From contig NC_087065.1 of NCBI RefSeq assembly GCF_963678635.1, forward strand, positions 24,383,254-24,447,253: a stretch of 64,000 nt of DNA, written 5' to 3'. The position numbers and the translations under genes were made by a program. The stretch comes from Symsagittifera roscoffensis (taxonomy: Eukaryota; Xenacoelomorpha; Acoela; Convolutidae). Under the pieces are notes generated by a model, which was not told the DNA's origin, searched no databases, and saw only the letters and a program-made list of their open reading frames with translations. Positions 23,801 to 34,241 of the stretch are shown here, in pieces. Position 1 is the stretch's first letter. Every line of letters begins with the position of its first letter.

Positions 23801-24306
23801 CAGGGAAACTGGTTCGAAACGACAGTTTTCCAGGAAACTCTGGAGGAAACTTCCAACGCCAGGGTTCAAATCCAACCTCCTTGCCGAGCTTCGATCCAAT
23901 TTGGTCGAATAGCCCTATATTTGCAGGACTAAACGGTATAAATAATAAGAACCCCCCTGACCTGATGTCGTTAGATACTCAGAAACCCTTAACCACCAAC
24001 AGTAACATGGGAATGCAGCAACACATGATGATGAATAAACAGAATTCCGGGTCTAGTATTGCGCAATCGCTTTTCGAGTCGGCAAACTTGCAGAACAGCC
24101 CAAGTACAGTCCAAAGAAAGAATTCGGACAGCGATGGAAATAATCTGCTGGCTGGACTGTTCGGAAATATGAACACATTTGACAGAAATGCAGCGAATGT
24201 TCCGGGTCCTAGTTTCAACGATTTCATGCGTTCGCAGGCGCGTCAGCAGCCCAACATGCAAAATCAACATGCGTTTATGAATTCGCGCTTCGAATCAAAT
24301 GGCTAA
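20878..24306 (+). CDS. SMG7: SMG7-like nonsense-mediated decay factor, intronless
   Basis: The ATG at 20878 is chosen as the first in-frame ATG. The product is 1142 aa, close to vertebrate SMG7. Residues about 154-241 match the EST1/SMG7 helical repeat core: CLIHLGDIARYR, then AKGYYENAILLGP, NGRPYNQLGIIL and FFYLTRSL. This fold follows a 14-3-3-like domain that in the family binds phosphorylated UPF1. A helical hairpin region continues to about residue 500. From about 510 on the protein is low complexity, rich in Asn, Gln, Met, Pro and Ser with FPPFPP-type motifs, as in the C-terminal part of SMG7, which recruits decapping and deadenylation factors. No PIN domain is seen, so it is SMG7 rather than SMG5 or SMG6. 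The whole protein is in one exon, which is unusual. Confidence 0.88.
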   Translation: MAKSRSKSTVELLKDADDLKIQLKDQLELENSALTNLRHQLQFIYRQVLLDDLDFAIGRKVDIELWNNCFRQFITAKQQKSKDRKNPKRAEAQAALTSFLESSNGFYVLMLQEMCYKFKLKDVPGFADSRTLGLFASDCQVASGNDVSKIPKASSCQYIVQDCLIHLGDIARYRCLVEQAKGYYENAILLGPLNGRPYNQLGIILQTKNEDLLSTFFYLTRSLTVKHAFLGAVANLTTTLTKMSQYEVPEKLLAEKSGPDLNIFEQVFCYFNALVFFSQDIGFAKDAKDYMTTNFLSVFSENSGTVSWKFLVRLVYVLVFNIWSILHSGDSILAKFAVDSRRFDSAELPSVEQGFLSIALDFIFSTFGVFLKKLSVPIEGKALVRSPILPALKILTDWISQNSFVMSFEEFERRDFIWPLLVNVLNSISKASEDLNVNLDEVLNSKPLPEDFEVQGYLPLRESLSKLSLPCNSNGVLKGSDAIKERIRRICLNGEKFCELRPKMMEAVYVNGKLCFETLVTATVDRDEIESRKRFFSKDRVNRGPQKCENKPKSGSSAAQSNFSKNTTTTNGALAQKTSSNKPNFLEKGIEQEVDQPIALNQQSFNSNSLDRNRSNGSKNVTFGVEPPKTIDRTPSPSKNVNVMSDKDFPSLEMNQRIGDRSSFNRQPSFLLPTNTPVIRAPVAQGPRFSSPRMAMSFPGLQMNPNMNHSAASQNQMQEQKDAHSPPGVPRYSQQKREPMVNNFLNMSNSGVIGGGGGVSSNNRGNNSQSESLFPSAVLQPGLFPPFPPPPLPLDAIPNQTRIASNNNNSEDPFMNFAPANVQSNNNAMQPNKPMRMMSNDQFPPFPPNALMNASFQNVPKQQNKNNNIQMNGNQRQNLNGANFANSVSLFANNENSRRMNEGSVSSFQGKNDSHAPPGFDSFFPAFLNNPPPPSQPVGDSRITSDRFPQFMNQSLSRQNSMNQDMNQRSFIANPGKLVRNDSFPGNSGGNFQRQGSNPTSLPSFDPIWSNSPIFAGLNGINNKNPPDLMSLDTQKPLTTNSNMGMQQHMMMNKQNSGSSIAQSLFESANLQNSPSTVQRKNSDSDGNNLLAGLFGNMNTFDRNAANVPGPSFNDFMRSQARQQPNMQNQHAFMNSRFESNG

Positions 24307-24614
24307 CATCAAAAATTAGGACTTCTTGGATGTGAGAAAGTTGGAGCTGATGTTTTGGAGACGTTAGAAAGGTTTAGTCAGAGGATTCGTGAACCATCAT
24401 AGTATCAGTGGATGGAAGATTTGTTCCCGAGCGTGGTTCTTGTAATAATGGAACGAGTCTGTTGAAATACAGTTCAATCAGCATTCGACTAAACCATTCC
24501 TGTGATACTTTATTATGATTGAAGCTGTCTAAGATCCAAAGCGATCCAAGACTCGATGCAGTTTAAGATCTGAAACATAGGCAATGAAACGGTTGTATAA
24601 TATTCCATACTCAA

Positions 24615-24620
24615 AATAAA
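24615..24620 (+). terminator. Polyadenylation signal of the SMG7 gene
   Basis: AATAAA about 310 nt after the SMG7 stop codon, in AT-rich DNA. It is the first such hexamer downstream. Confidence 0.55.
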
Positions 24621-24801
24621 ATTTTGAAATTGATCTGGTTTTTAGGTAAATCTAGTTCAAATTCAATTGAGCCCGTTTCGTTGCCTAATTTGAAATATCT
24701 GGTATTCTGTTAAGCGCTTCAGAGCTTTAATTAAATTGTTAAAATCGGGATGTTTTGGGGATGAGACTGAAATATTAGGCACTTTTACTGAGTTTTAGGC
24801 T

Positions 24802-24882
24802 TTTTGTTATAACCGAGTTCTCTATTGAAAGTTTTGTTATAACCGAGTTCTCTGTTGAAAGTTTTGTTATAACCGAGTTCTC
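24802..24882. repeat. Three tandem copies of a 30-bp unit
   Basis: Units at 24802-24831, 24832-24861 and 24862-24882 (last one partial) share ttttgttataaccgagttct. The first two differ by one base. Confidence 0.85.
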
Positions 24883-26266
24883 AACATAAAAAAGCAGATT
24901 GTGACGAAAGTATTGGAAGATATGGCGAGCGAGCTTTTTTTGAGAAAGCAATTTTCATTGGAGAACCATTGTTGTATAATGGGGAACCATGACTTTTTGT
25001 CGCATACATTTATTTAGAGGCACTTCTAAAAAGAAGACTCGCCAACTACTTGTCGGCTGGAAGTTACAAAAGAATTGAGAGCATGTCTTTTGTTATCGCG
25101 AAATTTAATTTAAGAAATCAGTTTAGACATTGTGCTGCATGCCACATTGAGTTTTTAAATAGTTGATTTAACTCTCACTATTATGATTTTTATTACTATT
25201 ATTTAGAAAACTTACCTTTTGTTGGAAAAATTTCTGTTAAGAGAGTATTGTTAAAATCATTTAATGCATCATCGTTTTGCCTCTGATATGAGAGTTCTCT
25301 CGACATGGACGAAACCATCAATTTCGGCTATCAGTCAATACTTTGCAAAAGACAAAACATGTGGATTCCGTTTTCTAGAATTGGATTATTAGTTGTATCA
25401 ACAAATCGTTAGTCTTTGATTATTTTTGAAATCAGAAGGCTTTTTTACGAAGCTCGAAAAGTAAAAAAAAATGTTGTTGTAGCTTTTAAAAATTTAATCT
25501 TCGATTTTGTCTTTGTTAGACTGATAATTTTGAAGGACTTCCAAAAACTTCCAATGAAGAACTTCCAAAAACTTCATGTTCAAAAATTCTTATTCTTGGT
25601 TCGATGCTTATTGTAAAATGTTCAGGAAGGAATATTTTGGAAAAGAAAACAAGAAAAAAAATTTTGGGCAATAGTTTGTGAGACTGCAGATTTTTCAATG
25701 ATTTTGGCTTATTTTTTTTTAAAATCTTGTTTGTCGCTGGTTATTACGTTTCATGATTTTTTAAAGCCTGTGAGTAACAATTTGTGTTTCGTTCTAGTTA
25801 AAAGATGAAGTCGAAAATTTACTGGCAAGGTTTTTGAGCGTTTTTAGAAAAAATCAATGTGTTGAATTTTTCTCGAAATATTTCAGATTGTTTTTACGGA
25901 GAGTTGGGAATCTTTTTGGGTCTCAATAGTTTTCTGCAAGATTGGATCTTTTTAAGTGACTAGGCTATATTAAATAGCATTTTTACTATAACGCCAGATG
26001 TAATCAATCCGTAATTTTTGGCTCTTTGCTGCAACTTGCGTTAGTTTCTTATTTGTTTAATTTCATCTTATTTGATCAGTTTCGTTAATTTTGCGGAAAG
26101 AATCGTGTTGTTTATCGAATGTCTTTTCGAATGTAGCATTTTATGTTGTAAATTTTGACTTAGGAGTGTCAGTTCATTCTGATCACTCAATTGAAACCAA
26201 AGCTTTATCTAACTTTTTAAAATTTCTCATCGCATGTGATATGATATGAAGCTCAGTTTCTGTCCA
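24883..26266. other. Intergenic AT-rich stretch
   Basis: No gene or clear element recognised. A short direct repeat (acttccaaaaacttc) occurs at about 25538-25575. Confidence 0.4.
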
Positions 26267-26880
26267 ATCATGGCAAGCAGCAACACTCTGCATTTTAATT
26301 AAATTAAATTAACTTGCGCAGGAAATTAAAAACAGGAAATTATACAAAACGGAAATCATTTGACCAATAAAATTGAATAGTTTTTAGTTGTTTCTTTTGC
26401 CAGTTTTGGTTTTTTGAATTTTTGGAGAGTAATTTATTTGAGCTGTCAGATCAAATTATTTTACTGTGGCGAAATTAACTTGAAGTTGAGCTTTATTCAA
26501 GCATTTTTGAAAATTAAATCCGCGAAATTAAGCAACATTTTTGCCGTCTTCGTTGGAGTAACTGTGAATTTTGAACTCCGAATAACTGTCATTGTTCCGA
26601 CCATTTGAAAATGTGGAGGAACTGTAAATTCGGGTGTGTTTTAGTTCTTTTGTTTTCCACGAAAAATTAATTAACACAAATAATCGTCGGAATGAGTCGA
26701 GTGATACATCATGTTGAAGCCCATCTATTATATATTTAAATGCGGGCTTCACTATCTCGCCATGTTTATGCTTTTTCAACGTATTGTTTTTGCATGTTTA
26801 AGCTATATCATATATTCCAATGGTTAAGAATTTTGTTTCGTTTTTCCAATTTGATTTTTAGTGGTTTTTTAACGAGTTTA
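26267..26880. repeat. Partial copy of the ~774-bp repeat unit
   Basis: Shares long blocks with the units at 28.7-32.3 kb, for example cttgcgcaggaaattaaaaa followed by tgaccaataaaattgaatag, and the tgtggcgaaattaac block. It is separated from the main array by the 165-bp satellite. Confidence 0.75.
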
Positions 26881-28640
26881 AATTAAGCAGCCCAATATCG
26901 AGTTAGGGGTTGCGAATTTGGCCTCCAATTTTGAATGCCCGAATCATTTTAGTTAACGAGATGAGACGATTTTTGAGGTTTTTTCAAAAATTTTCAGAAA
27001 TTTCAATGAACAAAATAATTTACAAAACTTGAAGTTCCTAACCCTGTAGTTGGGTACTTTCAGAGTACTATCAAGGATTGCGAGTCTTCCCTCCGAATAT
27101 GAGTGCTGAAATCCTTGTTGTTTTCGAGATATGACGTTTTTTGTGATTTTTTTCAAAAATTTTCAGAAAACTTTCAGAAAACAGAAAATTACAATTTTTT
27201 AAAAATCTGAAATTCCCAGCCCTTAAGTTGGGTACTGTCAGAGTTCACTATCAAGGATTGCGAATCTTGCCTTCAAAAATGACTGCTCAATTCTTTGTAG
27301 TTTTCGAGATATGATGTTTTTTGTGATTTTTTCAAAAAATTTCAGAAAATTTGAATTAATTATTTTTCAAAATATGAAATTCGCAACCTTGTAGTTGCGT
27401 GCTGTCAGAGTATTCTAGGGAAGTACAAATTTTGCCTCCAAATATGTCTGTTCAAGTCCTTGTAGTTTTTGAGATATGAAGTTTTTTGTGATTTTTTCAA
27501 AAGTTTTCAGAAAAATTTATTTTTAATTCTTAAATCTGAAATTCCCAGCCCTGTAGTTGGGTACTGTCAGAGTACACTATCAAGGATTGTGAATCTTGCC
27601 TCCAAAAATGACTGCTCAGTTCATTGTAGTTTTCGAGATATGATGTTTTTTTGTGATTTTTTCAAAAAATTTCAGAAAATTTTAATTAATTATTTTTCAA
27701 AATTTGAAATTCGCAACCTTGTAGTTGCGTGCTGTCAGAGTATTCTAGGGAAGTACAATTTTTGCCTCCAAATATGACTGTTCAAGTCCTTGTAGTTTTT
27801 GAGATATGAAGTTTTTTGTGATTTTTTCAAAAGTTTTCAGAAAAATTTATTGTTAATTTTTAAAAATCTGAATTTCCCAGCCCTGTAGTTGGGTACTGTC
27901 AGAGTACACTATCAAGGGTTGTGAATCTTGCATCCAAAAATGACTGCTCAGTTTATTGTAGTTTTCGAGATATGATGTTTTTTTGTGATTTTTTCAAAAA
28001 ATTTCAGAAAATTTTAATTAGTTTTTTTTCAAAATATGAAATTCGCAACCTTGTAGTTGCGTGCTGTCAGAGTACTCTAAGGAATTACAAATCTTGCCTC
28101 CAAATATGACTGTTCAAATCCTTGTAGTTTTCGAGATAGGACGTTTTTTTGTGATTTTTTCAAAATTTTCAGAAAGTTTAAATTAATTATTTGAAATTCA
28201 CAACGCTTTAGTTCGGTGTTGTCAGGGTACTCTGAAGAGTTGCAAATCTTGCCACATGCGACTGCTAAATGCGCCTGCTTAAATGCTTTAAGTTTCCGAG
28301 ATGTGACGTTTTTTGCTTTTTTCAAAATTTCTCAAAGAACTTATCTACAACGAAATTCAAAAAATTTGAAACTTCTAACTTGACGAAGATACAACCTTAT
28401 TGTCAGCGTACACCCAGGCGTCTCAAATCTTGCCTCCTAATTTGAATGCTCAAATCCTCTCAGTTTCCGAGATAAGACGTTTGTTTTTCAATTTTTTTTT
28501 TCGGGAAACTTAGGTTTAAAAAATTCTCAAAATTTTGAATTCCTGACCCTATAGTAGGGTGCTCTCAGTGGTTGCAAATCTGGCCTCCAAATTTCTCCAG
28601 AGGCCCATTAAGGTTTATGAGTTGTCGAGATTTTGCGAAA
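26881..28640. repeat. Satellite array, ~165-bp monomer arranged as ~330-bp dimers
   Basis: Landmark words recur at about 27046, 27222, 27391, 27553, 27721, 27885, 28053, 28207, 28380 and 28545, a spacing of 155-175 bp. Two monomer types alternate: one has gtagttgggtactgtcagag, the other gtagttgcgtgctgtcagag. The second type recurs at 27391, 27721 and 28053 (330 and 332 bp apart). Each monomer also has a tgtagttttcgagatatga block. Outer monomers are more diverged than central ones. Confidence 0.88.
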
Positions 28641-31600
28641 CACCGGAGGTTTGTTAAACGCTAGTTTAGTCATGATTCGAACGATCTTAAAAAATTTCAA
28701 AAATTTTTTCTGAGCGTCGAAAAAAAATCGATCTGAAATTTTATTCCCATTTCGAGACTGTAAAGCGATCGATTAACATTCGTTTACGGAAATGTTGCCA
28801 ATTTGGGCCGACAAAAACTCGATTTCGTTTTAAATACAAACAGTTTGGAAGCTTCATTAAGCGCTCTTTTGTCATAAAAATTTTCATACAAATTAAAAGT
28901 TTTTCTGTGCAAAAAATTGAGAAAAATGTAAAGAATTTTTGAAAAAAAAAATTTCATTTTATTTAGCACTCTGCATTTTAATGGTTAACTGTTTAATGCC
29001 ATTATTTTTTTACTTTTATCGGTTTAAAAGCTTGCGCAGGAAATTAAAAACAAAATTATTCAAAACGGAAATCATTTGACCAATAAAATTAAATAGTTTT
29101 TAGTTTTTTTTTCCAGTTTTGGGCTTGAATTTTTGGAAAGTAATTTATTTGAGCTGTCAGATTAAATTATTTTACTGTGGCGAAATTAACTCGAAGTTGG
29201 GCTTTATTCAAGCATTTTTGAAAATTAAATCCGCGAAACTAAGCAACATTTTTGCCGTCTTCGTTGTATTAACTGTGAATTTTGAACTCCGAATAACGGT
29301 CATTGTTTCGACCATTTGAAAAATGTGGTGGAACTGTGAATTCGGATAAGTTTTAGTTCTTTTGTTTTCCAGGTAAAATCAAGTACCACAAATAATCATT
29401 GGAATGAGTCGAGTGATACATCGTGTTGAAGCCCATTTAGTCATGATTCGAACGATCTTAAGAATTTCAAAATTTTTTCTGAGTGTCGAAAAAAAAATCG
29501 ATCTGAAATTTTTGAGTTTTAGTCCCATTTCGAGACTGTAAAGAGATCGATTAACATTCGTTACATATAAATATTGCCAATTTAGGCCAAAAAAACTCGA
29601 TTTCTTTTTTAAAAAACAAACAGTTTTGGAAGCTTCATAAGCGGTCTCTTGCCATAAAAATGTTCATACAAATTAAAAATTTTCAGTGCAAAAAATTTAG
29701 AAAAATTTTAAGAATTTCTAAAAAAAAGTTTTTTTTTCATTTTCGTAGATCTTTTTTTTTGAAGACAATAAGGGTAATTTATGCCTAATTATCTAACTTT
29801 CAACGCGTTTTTATTGTTCTTTTTGAAAAAAAATTTCATTTTTTTTAGCACTCTGCAATTTAATGATTAACAATATAATACCATTATTTTTTTTACTTTT
29901 ATCGGTTTTAAAGCTTGCGCAGGAAATTAAAAACAGAAAATTATTCAAAACGGAAATTATTTGACCAATAAAATTGAATAATTCTTAATTTTTTTTTGCC
30001 AGTTTTGGTTTTTGCATTTTCGGAAAGTAATTTATTTCAGCTGTCAGATAAAATATTTTACTGTGGCGAAATTAACTTGAAGTTCGGCTTTATTCAAGCA
30101 TTTTTGAAAACTAAATCCGCGAAACTAAGCAACATTTTTGCCGTCTTCATTGGAATAACTGTGAATTTTGAACTCCGAATAACGGTCATTGTTTCGACCA
30201 TTTGAAAAATGTGGAGGAACTGTGAATTCGGATAAGTTTTAGTTCTTTTGTTTTCCAGGCAAAATCAAGTACCACAAATAATCATCGGACTGAGTCGAGT
30301 GATACATCATGTTGAAGCCCAATTAGTCATGATTCGAACGATCTTAAAAATTTCAAAATTTTCTCTGGGTGTCGAAACAAAATCGATTTCAAATTTTATT
30401 CCCATTTCGAGACTGTAAAGCGATCGATTAACATCCGTTTTATAGAAATGTTGCCAGTTTTGGCCGAAAAAAAACTCGTTTTCGTTTTAAATACAAACAG
30501 TTTTGGAAGCTTCATTAAGCGTTCCCTTGTCATAAAAATTTTCATACAACTAAAAAGTTTTTCAGTGCAAAAAATTGAGAAAAATTTTAAGAATTTTGAA
30601 AAAAAAATTTCATTTTATTTAGCACTCTGCATTTTAATAATTAACAGTATAATACCATTAATTTTTTTACTTTTATCGGTTTTAAAGCTTGCGCAGGAAA
30701 TTAAAAACAGAAAATTATTCAAAACGGAAATCATTTGACCAATAAAATTGAATAGTTTTTATTTTTCTTTTGCCAGTTTTGGTTTTTGCATTTTCGGAAA
30801 GTAATTTATTTCAGCTGTCAGATAAAATATTTTACTGTGGCGAAATTAACTTGAAGTTCGGCTTTATTCAAGCATTTTTGAAAACTAAATCCGCGAAACT
30901 AAGCAACATTTTTGCCGTCTTCATTGGAATAACTGTGAATTTTGAACTCCGAATAACGGTCATTGTTTCGACCATTTGAAAAATGTGGAGGAACTGTGAA
31001 TTCGGATAAGTTTTAGTTCTTTTGTTTTCCAGGCAAAATCAAGTACCACAAATAATCATCGGACTGAGTCGAGTGATACATCATGTTGAAGCCCAATTAG
31101 TCATGATTCGAACGATCTTAAAAATTTCAAAATTTTCTCTGGGTGTCGAAACAAAATCGATTTCAAATTTTATTCCCATTTCGAGACTGTAAAGCGATCG
31201 ATTAACATCCGTTTTATAGAAATGTTGCCAGTTTTGGCCGAAAAAAAACTCGTTTTCGTTTTAAATACAAACAGTTTTGGAAGCTTCATTAAGCGTTCCC
31301 TTGTCATAAAAATTTTCATACAACTAAAAAGTTTTTCAGTGCAAAAAATTGAGAAAAATTTTAAGAATTTTGAAAAAAAAATTTCATTGTATTTAGCACT
31401 CTGCATTTTAATAATTAACAGTATAATACCATTAATTTTTTTACTTTTATCGGTTTTAAAGCTTGCGCAGGAAATTAAAAACAGAAAATTATTCAAAACG
31501 GAAATCATTTGACCAATAAAATTGAATAGTTTTTATTTTTCTTTTGCCAGTTTTGGTTTTTGAATTTTTGGAAAGTAATTTATTTCAGTTGTCAGATTAA

Positions 31601-32390
31601 ATTTTTTTACTGTGGCGAAATTAACTATAAGTTCGGCTATATTCAAGCATTTTTGAAAATTAAATCCCCGAAACTAAGCAACATTTTTGCCGTCTTCGTT
31701 GGAATAACTGTGAATTTTGAACTCCGAATAACGGTCATTGTTTCGACCATTTGAAAAATGTGGAGGAACTATGAATTCGGATAAGTTTTAGTTCTTTTTT
31801 TTTCCAGGCAAAATCAAGTACCACAAATAATCATCGGAATGAGTCGAGTGATACATCATGTTGAAGCCCATTTAGTCATGATTCGAACGATCTTAAAAAT
31901 TTCAAAATTTTTTCTGGGTGTCAAAAAAAAATCGATCTGAAATTTTTGAGTTTTAGTCCCATTTCGAGACTGGAAAGCGATCGATTAACATTCGTTACAT
32001 ATAAATATTGCCAATTTAGGCCAAAAAAAACTCGATTTCTTTTTTAAAAAACAAACAGTTTTGGAAGCTTCACTAAGCGGTCTCTTGCCATAAAAATTTT
32101 CATACAAATTAAAAGTTTTCAGTGCAAAAAATTTAGAAAAATTTTCAGAATTTCTAAAAAATTTTTTTTTCTTTTTCGTAGATCTTTTTTTGAAGACAAT
32201 TAGGGTAAATTATGCCTAATTACCTATCTTTCAACGCGTTTGTATCGTTCTATAATCAAACCACGCAGAAGAAACTACGCTAATTTGAAGAAAAAGAAAT
32301 TTTTTTTTGTAATAGTTAATGAATGTGGTCGAACGTTCTGTACTAATTGCCCAGCACCCGGCTATCATTGTTTTAGTTTATCGTTAATTA
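28641..32390. repeat. Tandem array of ~774-bp units
   Basis: The word catgattcga recurs at 28671, 29442, 30328, 31102 and 31877, giving unit lengths 771, 886, 774 and 775. The units starting near 30328 and 31102 are almost identical over 774 bp, a recent duplication. The 886-bp unit has an extra ~110 bp near 29750-29850 (tagatcttttttt... caacgcgttt) that recurs at the end of the array near 32175. Small frames of 60-112 codons repeat in each unit, but they are by-products of the repeat and show no sign of selection. Confidence 0.9.
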
Positions 32391-32593
32391 TCTTATCCTG
32401 TCGTCCATGGATTTGAGTACCTTAGTGCTGATTTTTCTGTAATAGTGACAACCTTTAATTTTTCTCAGCGACAAACCATCTATTTAAAGCTCTTTTCTTT
32501 CAGTGCCAGGCCTTACGTTCGCTTAGGTTTTCATGACCATATATAGGCACTGAGCGGTGTGGTAAGGTTTTCAATTTAGGATCCTCAGATCGT

Positions 32594-32716
32594 GTATACG
32601 ATACCCTGCCAATGGAGTGATAGTATGTGAGCGCGAGGTCTCTCTTGGCCTCTAGCTTCATATCTACCAAAGCCTTGATCGATTTCGGCTGCAATAGTAG
32701 CACCACGGGAAAGTTC
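32594..32716 (-). CDS. Candidate isolated coding exon, - strand
   Basis: Read on the - strand, an acceptor-like tacgtctag is followed by an open frame beginning NFPVVLLLQPKSIKALVDMK and reaching YYHSIGR, where a donor GTATCG follows. The frame also continues open to a TGA near 32500. Base composition is much less AT-rich than the flanks. No family is recognised and no partner exon was found, so it may be a pseudogene or retroelement fragment. Confidence 0.25.
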
Positions 32717-33289
32717 TAGACGTAAAAACGGCCTTGAATCTTAAAAAAGAGCCTTGCTTGACAAAATAACTCGCAGAACAGGGTTTTCAAAAAAACCTCT
32801 TATTGTTTTTTTACAGTTTGAGGTAAAGAAATGCTAGTTTTCCGCTTTTTCAGAGTCCGTTTGTCATAGAGAAGTATCTTTCTAGCTGAGTTGAGAACAT
32901 AGGAACCGAGAGCCATAGCAATTTTAATCAACGCCATTTTGAACCCCAGCATCATTGTAGAGATTCAGCGGTAAAATAAAATTTAAAGCTGTTAATTTAA
33001 TTTTTCAAGCAATTCGAAATTAAGTAAATTGAAGTTTTTAAGTAGTTCAAATTTAAAAAAAAATTTTGTTTTTGCGGCAAGCAATTTAAAATAAAAAACA
33101 TGTTTCATATTTTCTATTTTGAAATGAGTTTTCTTGCCTTGTTCTAAATTTTTTTTTAAACGCTCTTGAAAATGTGAGATATATGCACTTATGATTTCTA
33201 CAATAGCGACTAATTAAATCAAGAGATAAATGTTTCTGCATGGTGCTGTAATTTGTGCTAGCTTAAATTATGCGTTAAAAATTGAGATA

Positions 33290-33720
33290 CAGACTTTTTA
33301 GGCTAGCAGCTTGGTTAACAAAATCAGTTGAATCATTTGATAGCTTGGTTTATAATAAGTTCAGACTTCTTAGCTTCTGTGCCACACCTGATCCAGAGGA
33401 AGCGACTACGCCTGGGACAACAAAATTGGTCAGGATTTTTTTTTCAAAAAACAAATATAACGTTTCAAAAATTGTCGTCCTTTTGTTTGTCTGTTTGTTT
33501 TGTCAGCTTAGATGACATATCACGGCTGTGTCTTGTGCTGTAAACAATTTCTTTTTAATCGAAAGTTTTGATTGTAATTTGTGAGTTGACTTCGTCTGAT
33601 TTTTTGTAATTTCCTTTTTTTAGGTTAAAATTTTCATTTGACCTCAATTGATTCGGCTAATGTTGGAGCGAATCAGTGACCTAATTTTGCGTCATATAAA
33701 GAAAATTATTATTTTTATCC
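33290..33720 (+). repeat. SINE-like copy
   Basis: Has the shared tail ttgtttgtctgtttgttttg then tcagcttagatgacatatcacgg (33482-33525) and gtgctgtaaacaatttc. Upstream is a region with ttcagacttcttagcttctg that matches 7192-7215. Confidence 0.5.
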
Positions 33721-34017
33721 TCTTATGTTTTTCCGGAGGAGGGGCGTGTTTGAGTTTCAAAGTGTCATGTTTTCCTAAATTTGTGTTGTAGCTCAACTGG
33801 AGTTTACATAACATTTGTCCGCTGAGTATTTATCTTACGCTAGAAATATCACCAAAGCGAGACCGTTTGAGTAGTCAGAGGAGTCGCGAATTCATGAGGG
33901 GGCGTCTCCCCTGAAAACGCTACTGGTTTAACTTATTTCGGTCGCTTGGTTTCAAAAGGTCTTCAAATTTAGCTGAGCTCTTTTCTTCTAGTATACCTGC
34001 CTTTGTTTTCTGTTCGA

Positions 34018-34241
34018 ATGTGTTCATCTAACTTCACGAGCTTAAAAAGTGTTGATGAAGGATCAAATGGGCAAGAAGAAAACGAAGAACAGACGCCTCC
34101 TTCTGAGTCGGAAGAAGATTCAGAGATGAGTTCGGAAGAGGATGAGCAGAACCCGGATGAGCTAATGAGAGAAGCGGAAACACGTGATTCGACCTCAGTT
34201 TACAAAGAGTTGATTGGTCGAGCTCGATCTGCACTGAACAG
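34018..34241 (+). CDS. PRMT9: PRMT9-like exon 1 (acidic N-terminus)
   Basis: The first ATG after the acceptor-like tract at 33991 is at 34018. The frame is Glu/Ser-rich (SESEEDSEMSSEEDE) then helical (VYKELIGRARSALN). It ends in phase 2 at donor GTAAAA (34242). Confidence 0.7.

Larger units (their letters stand above)
32391..34017. other. Intergenic region with SINE-like repeat; possible - strand exon
   Basis: 32500-32715 is distinctly GC-richer than its flanks (see candidate exon entry). 33290-33720 is SINE-like. A splice-acceptor-like tract (ttttcttctag) ends at 33991, just before the PRMT9 start, and could be the 5' or trans-splice acceptor of that gene. Confidence 0.4.

Noticed and set aside
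26881-28640. CRISPR-like regular repeats
   Set aside because: Monomers are ~165 bp and contiguous, without unique spacers; this is a eukaryotic satellite.
29996-31512. Repeated 69- and 96-112-codon frames in the 774-bp units
   Set aside because: They are shared because the DNA is duplicated. Differences between units include frameshifts and no sign of protein-level conservation.
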